Source: Teichococcus aerophilus (GTDB lineage: Bacteria > Pseudomonadota > Alphaproteobacteria > Acetobacterales > Acetobacteraceae). From it: DNA of 64,000 bases. Made by a program: the position numbers and the translations under genes. Below the pieces are notes generated by a model. It was not told where the DNA came from and searched no databases. It saw only the letters and a list, made by a program, of their open reading frames with translations. Positions 61,233-64,000 of this stretch are shown here, piece by piece. The stretch lies in contig NZ_JACTVA010000005.1 of assembly GCF_014490485.1 (NCBI RefSeq), forward strand, positions 62,001 through 126,000. Reading direction: 5' to 3'. Within the stretch, counting starts at the first letter, position 1. Every line of letters starts with the position of its first letter.

Positions 61233-62096
61233 TTATGTATCGCGCAGCCGTCCACCCCAACCCGCGGCGGCGGAGGCCACGAAGGCACCGATCAGCATCG
61301 ACAGCGCCGTGTAGATGGAGAACTTGGCCGCGGCCTTGCGGGCCTCGTCCACCGCCGTCTTCGCTTTCTCGGCAGCCTCACGCGCACGGGTCACCGTGGC
61401 ATCCACCCGGCTACGCGCGTCGGCCTGGGAGATCCCGGCGCGGGCGGAGACGAGCTGCGCCAGATAGGCGCGGTCGGCTTCCGGCACATCTCCATTGGCG
61501 ACACCATTGGCAATGATTCGGCCGGCCTCGGCCGAAGCATCCGCCGCGTTGGCGTTGGCATCCGGTTGCGCCCGACGGAACAGGCTGTCCATGTCGTAGC
61601 CTTCAGTCAGCTCGGACATGGCGCCGGCCGCACCCTGCGCCGCACCACCACCCACGCTCGCCGCCGCCTGCACACCGGTACCGATGGCGGACGACGCAGC
61701 CGAGGCCAGCAGCCCGACCGTCACCAGCGTCGCCAGCGACCAGGCCAGGAATCCGTGGGCGGTATCGCGGAAGAACGACTCATCCGCGTGGATGCTGCTC
61801 CACTTGGTGCGAAGGCGCCCGGCCATGTAGCCACCGACGCCGGAGGAGAACCACTGCACGATGATCAGCCAGATCACCGTCGCCACGCCCAGCGTGGTGG
61901 CCGTGTTGCCTTCACCACTCCAGGGCGAGGCGGCGGACAATCCAAGGCCGGAACCCAGGGCGATCAGGATCAGCGTGATCGCCATGGACGCCACGGCGCC
62001 ACCGATGATGGCGCCCCAGGAAATGGCCGATTGCGTGGCCTCCTGCGTGCTGGCAGCGGCTACGCTACCAACGGGGCTTCTTGCTTCCAGGGGCAT
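61233..62096 (-). CDS. PhnA-like integral membrane protein of unknown function
   Basis: 287 residues. Hydrophobic segments at about 26-50 (ISWGAIIGGAVASMAITLILIALGSGLGL), 70-90, 115-140 and 260-280 (FSIYTALSMLIGAFVASAAAGWGG), with a long soluble alanine-rich helix in between (residues 180-255, AREAAEKAKTAVDEARKAA). This is the architecture of the so-called PhnA-like membrane proteins of Alphaproteobacteria; the name is historical and no phosphonate role is implied. It is followed by a strong terminator and preceded by a tiny membrane protein gene. Confidence 0.8.
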   Translation of the reverse strand: MPLEARSPVGSVAAASTQEATQSAISWGAIIGGAVASMAITLILIALGSGLGLSAASPWSGEGNTATTLGVATVIWLIIVQWFSSGVGGYMAGRLRTKWSSIHADESFFRDTAHGFLAWSLATLVTVGLLASAASSAIGTGVQAAASVGGGAAQGAAGAMSELTEGYDMDSLFRRAQPDANANAADASAEAGRIIANGVANGDVPEADRAYLAQLVSARAGISQADARSRVDATVTRAREAAEKAKTAVDEARKAAAKFSIYTALSMLIGAFVASAAAGWGGRLRDT

Positions 62097-62114
62097 GAGG
62101 GTCTGTCCCGTGTC

Positions 62115-62192
62115 TCAGCGCCACAGCAGCGCGAGAAGGATGATCACCGGGATCGGCACCCCAAGCAGCCAAAGCAGAATTCCGCGACCCAT
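62115..62192 (-). CDS. 25-residue membrane miniprotein
   Basis: The frame runs MGRGILLWLLGVP, then a hydrophobic tail ending LLALLWR. GGAAGAGGAGA lies 7-17 bases before the ATG, a strong ribosome site. It ends 18 bases before the PhnA-like gene on the same strand, so both are probably one transcript. Tiny proteins with an MGRGIL-type start recur next to this membrane-protein family in related bacteria (from memory; should be checked). Function unknown. Confidence 0.7.
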   Translation of the reverse strand: MGRGILLWLLGVPIPVIILLALLWR

Positions 62193-62436
62193 GACCCGTC
62201 TCCTCTTCCTGGGTATCTGGGTGTAACGCCGCAGATTGTAACAGGTTGCCCGAGGCGTAAGGTCGGCCGTAAGGCCGGCGCCGCCAAGATCGCTCGCCCT
62301 GATAAGGGCCATCAGCAGTGGCCGAGCCGCTCGCTGGCGCCCGCCAAAACCATGCGCGGTTTCCAGGTGCCGGAGCCGGGGTTTCCGAAGGCCTTGGGCC
62401 CTCGGCAAAAAAGATTTGAGAAAGGCGGCGCCCCTC

Positions 62437-63378
62437 TCAAACCTCTCCGCCACCCTCCATTGCCTCGCACTCCCGCATGGCGGTCGCCAGCAGCGCCGCC
62501 GCCGCCTCCACCGCGATCGGCAGCGACGTATCGGCCCGCGCATACAGCCCTAACTCGCTGAACACCGGCCCACGCTGGTGGTGCAGCGGCACATGCACCA
62601 GCTCCCCGCGCTGCAACGCCTGCTCGACGCCGACGCGTGTCATGAAGGCGACACCCATGCCCCGCAGCACCAGTTGCTTCATCATCTCCACCGAGCCGGC
62701 CTCAAACTGTCCCCGGTCCGGCAGGCGCGACTGGAAGAACAGCGCGTGCAGCTGGTCGCGATTAGCGAAGTTCAACTTCGGCAGGATCAACGGCTGCTCC
62801 AGGCAATCACGCAGAGACACCACGGCGCGGGCCGCCAGCGGCGAGTCCGGCCGCACCACCGCACCCAGCCTGAAGCGCGCCACGGCCAGTTGCCGCAACT
62901 CCGCCCGCCGCCGGACCTCGAAGGCCAGGCCAAGATGCACGTCGCCATCCATGATCGCTGCGGGAATCTGCTCCGTTCCCATCACACCGACGCCGAAGGT
63001 CAGGCGGGGATAGGCCGCATGCGCCGCCCGCAGCGCCTCCGGCACGATCTGGTGGCACAGCCCTTCCAGTGTCGCCAGCTCGACATGCCCGACCCGAAGG
63101 CCCTTGATCGCGTCGAGCTCGGAGGATGCGCGTTCCAGGTCCCGCATCACGGTGGTCACATGGTGTGCCAGCACCTCGCCGGCCGCGGTCAGCTTCAGCC
63201 CGGCGGGCAGCCGCTCGAACAGCGGCGCGCAGAGTTCCGCCTCCAGCTTGAGGATCTGCCGATTCACGGCGGAGGACGCGACGTTCAGCCGCCGGGCGCC
63301 CTCCCGGATGGAACCGGCGCGGCGCACCGCATCGAAATACTGCAAGGCAGCGGCATGAATCCGCAGCGGCCTGGCCAT
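62437..63378 (-). CDS. LysR-family transcriptional regulator
   Basis: 313 residues. HTH: LQYFDAVRRAGSIREGARRLNVASSAVNRQILKLEAEL and PAGLKLTAAGEVLAHHV. Effector domain starts GLRVGHVELATLEGL and has RFRLGAVVRPDSPLAAR. It is divergent from the PyrK-like gene with a perfect palindrome between them, so it probably controls that operon. Confidence 0.92.
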   Translation of the reverse strand: MARPLRIHAAALQYFDAVRRAGSIREGARRLNVASSAVNRQILKLEAELCAPLFERLPAGLKLTAAGEVLAHHVTTVMRDLERASSELDAIKGLRVGHVELATLEGLCHQIVPEALRAAHAAYPRLTFGVGVMGTEQIPAAIMDGDVHLGLAFEVRRRAELRQLAVARFRLGAVVRPDSPLAARAVVSLRDCLEQPLILPKLNFANRDQLHALFFQSRLPDRGQFEAGSVEMMKQLVLRGMGVAFMTRVGVEQALQRGELVHVPLHHQRGPVFSELGLYARADTSLPIAVEAAAALLATAMRECEAMEGGGEV

Positions 63379-63396
63379 GGTCTCTGCCTTCTTTCC

Positions 63397-63413
63397 GATG
63401 CCGAACCGGCATC
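63397..63413. promoter_or_regulatory. Perfect palindrome upstream of LysR gene
   Basis: GATGCCG (63397-63403) and CGGCATC (63407-63413) are perfect inverted arms around AAC, 19 bases upstream of the LysR start in the divergent gap. Candidate LysR binding site controlling both directions. Confidence 0.45.
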
Positions 63414-63569
63414 ACCCTAGGCGAAAATCGGCACTTTGGCGAGCGGAGTGGGGATTGCAGACTGGCATCGTGCCATTGCCCGTCCCGGCTTTCGGCCAAG
63501 CGCACAAGCGGGGGCGGCCACCGCTTCCGGCTCTGGCACCGGTGGCATGGATTGGAAAGGGAGTTCCGA

Positions 63570-64000
63570 ATGCGTGACGAAGCCGGTCCCCAGCCATCCA
63601 TGGGGCTCCGCGGCCACAGCGCCTTCCAGCCTAGCGCGGTTGCGGAGAAGGCACTCATCATCTCCCACGAAGCCGTCAATGGCGAGTACCGGCACATGCG
63701 GCTGGCGTGCAACGCCGTCGCTGCCGGCGCGGCCCCCGGCCAGTTCTTCCAGCTGCTCTGCCCCGCTCCGCCTGGCGAGGCGCCCTTCCTGCGGCGGCCG
63801 ATGAGCGTCTATGGCGCCGACCCGGCAACAGGCACCGTCGAGTTCCTGTACAAGGTCACCGGTGCCGGCACCCGTGGCCTGGCCATGCTGGGGGTCGGCG
63901 ATCAGCTGGATATCCTCGGCCCGCTGGGGCAGGGCTTCACGCTCGACCCCGCCTGGCGCCACATCGTCGCGGTCGGGCGCGGCGCCGGGCTGGCGACGCT
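63570..64000 (+). CDS. PyrK-like dihydroorotate dehydrogenase electron-transfer subunit, 3' end cut
   Basis: The first 143 codons are in the window. FAD domain: FLRRPMSVYGAD (the RxxS-type flavin motif), KVTGAGTRGLAML and GPLGQGFTLD, in the order of PyrK proteins; the NAD domain and the C-terminal 2Fe-2S cysteines lie outside. AAGGGAG precedes ATG 63570. It would shuttle electrons between a dehydrogenase subunit and NAD. It diverges from a LysR regulator, which is unusual for pyrimidine synthesis and suggests a catabolic dihydropyrimidine-type or related role; the downstream gene is needed to tell. Confidence 0.8.
   Translation, partial: MRDEAGPQPSMGLRGHSAFQPSAVAEKALIISHEAVNGEYRHMRLACNAVAAGAAPGQFFQLLCPAPPGEAPFLRRPMSVYGADPATGTVEFLYKVTGAGTRGLAMLGVGDQLDILGPLGQGFTLDPAWRHIVAVGRGAGLAT

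Noticed and set aside
61233-62096. Phosphonate role for the PhnA-like membrane protein
   Set aside because: The family name is historical; there is no phosphonate enzyme nearby and the protein is an integral membrane protein unlike phosphonoacetate hydrolase.
1-64000. CRISPR array, tRNA, rRNA, insertion sequence or prophage
   Set aside because: Read through for regularly spaced repeats, tRNA-like cloverleafs, transposase motifs and phage genes; none was recognised. A tRNA or covariance-model scan would be the decisive check.

Overview
This window is high-GC DNA with short intergenic gaps and many ATGA, GTGA and TGATG overlaps. Several periplasmic binding proteins of the TctC/Bug type, LysR/DeoR/GntR/AraC regulators and split catabolic enzymes are present. 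This gene content fits an alphaproteobacterium of the Acetobacteraceae (Roseomonas-like). That assignment is inferred from gene content and composition only; no rRNA or other marker gene lies in the window. I saw no tRNA, rRNA, CRISPR array, insertion sequence or phage gene.

Layout. (1) 1-13.6 kb is a patchwork of small catabolic and transport units: two Bug-type binding proteins, an orphan ModA-like binding protein, a flavin monooxygenase/MFS pair with a divergent LysR, an acyl-CoA dehydrogenase, a LysR divergent from a two-subunit ThDP decarboxylase plus cupin, and a CitE-like lyase facing a CoA-transferase/Bug pair. (2) 13.6-14.5 kb encodes an HMG-CoA-lyase-family enzyme. (3) 14.8-21.5 kb is a tightly overlapping unit: DeoR/GlpR-type regulator, HAD phosphatase, complete PhnD-PhnC-PhnE-PhnE ABC importer and a GlpD-type glycerol-3-phosphate dehydrogenase. 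An inverted repeat sits in front of the transport genes. (4) 21.5-25.8 kb holds a palindromic intergenic element, a small protein and a CreBC-like two-component system divergent from CreD. (5) 25.8-27.5 kb has a CopG-type regulator with a striking operator-like inverted repeat, then a PHB-depolymerase-family esterase. (6) 27.7-31.6 kb is a HigA-like HTH / KaiC-like ATPase / hybrid histidine kinase operon without kaiB or a higB toxin.

(7) 31.8-51.9 kb is an exopolysaccharide region. It starts with a 1029-residue stand-alone protein made of an acetoacetyl-CoA-synthetase-type adenylation domain, a carrier domain and a thioesterase. Divergent from it are two glycosyltransferases, a Wzx flippase and a PslG-like glycoside hydrolase. 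Then come a secreted RTX GH16 glycanase on the other strand, a Wzc-like chain-length/tyrosine-kinase protein, a Wzy-like polymerase, a third glycosyltransferase and GalE. Reading back on the minus strand are a lytic transglycosylase, a short Wza lipoprotein, an outer-membrane beta-barrel, a tiny membrane protein and a WcaJ/ExoY-type priming transferase. Together these give a nearly complete Wzx/Wzy-type synthesis, export and depolymerisation set.

(8) 52-64 kb returns to catabolism: a KstD/fumarate-reductase-like flavoprotein, an isochorismatase-fold hydrolase with a maleate-isomerase-like protein lacking the expected cysteines, another Bug protein, a flavin monooxygenase with a GntR regulator, a NepI-like exporter divergent from an AraC regulator, a PhnA-like membrane protein with a 25-residue companion, and a LysR divergent from a truncated PyrK-like electron-transfer subunit.

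The systems most worth a second look are the GlpR/HAD/Phn-ABC/GlpD unit, the A-carrier-thioesterase protein beside the polysaccharide genes, the HigA/KaiC/kinase operon, and the CopG operator.
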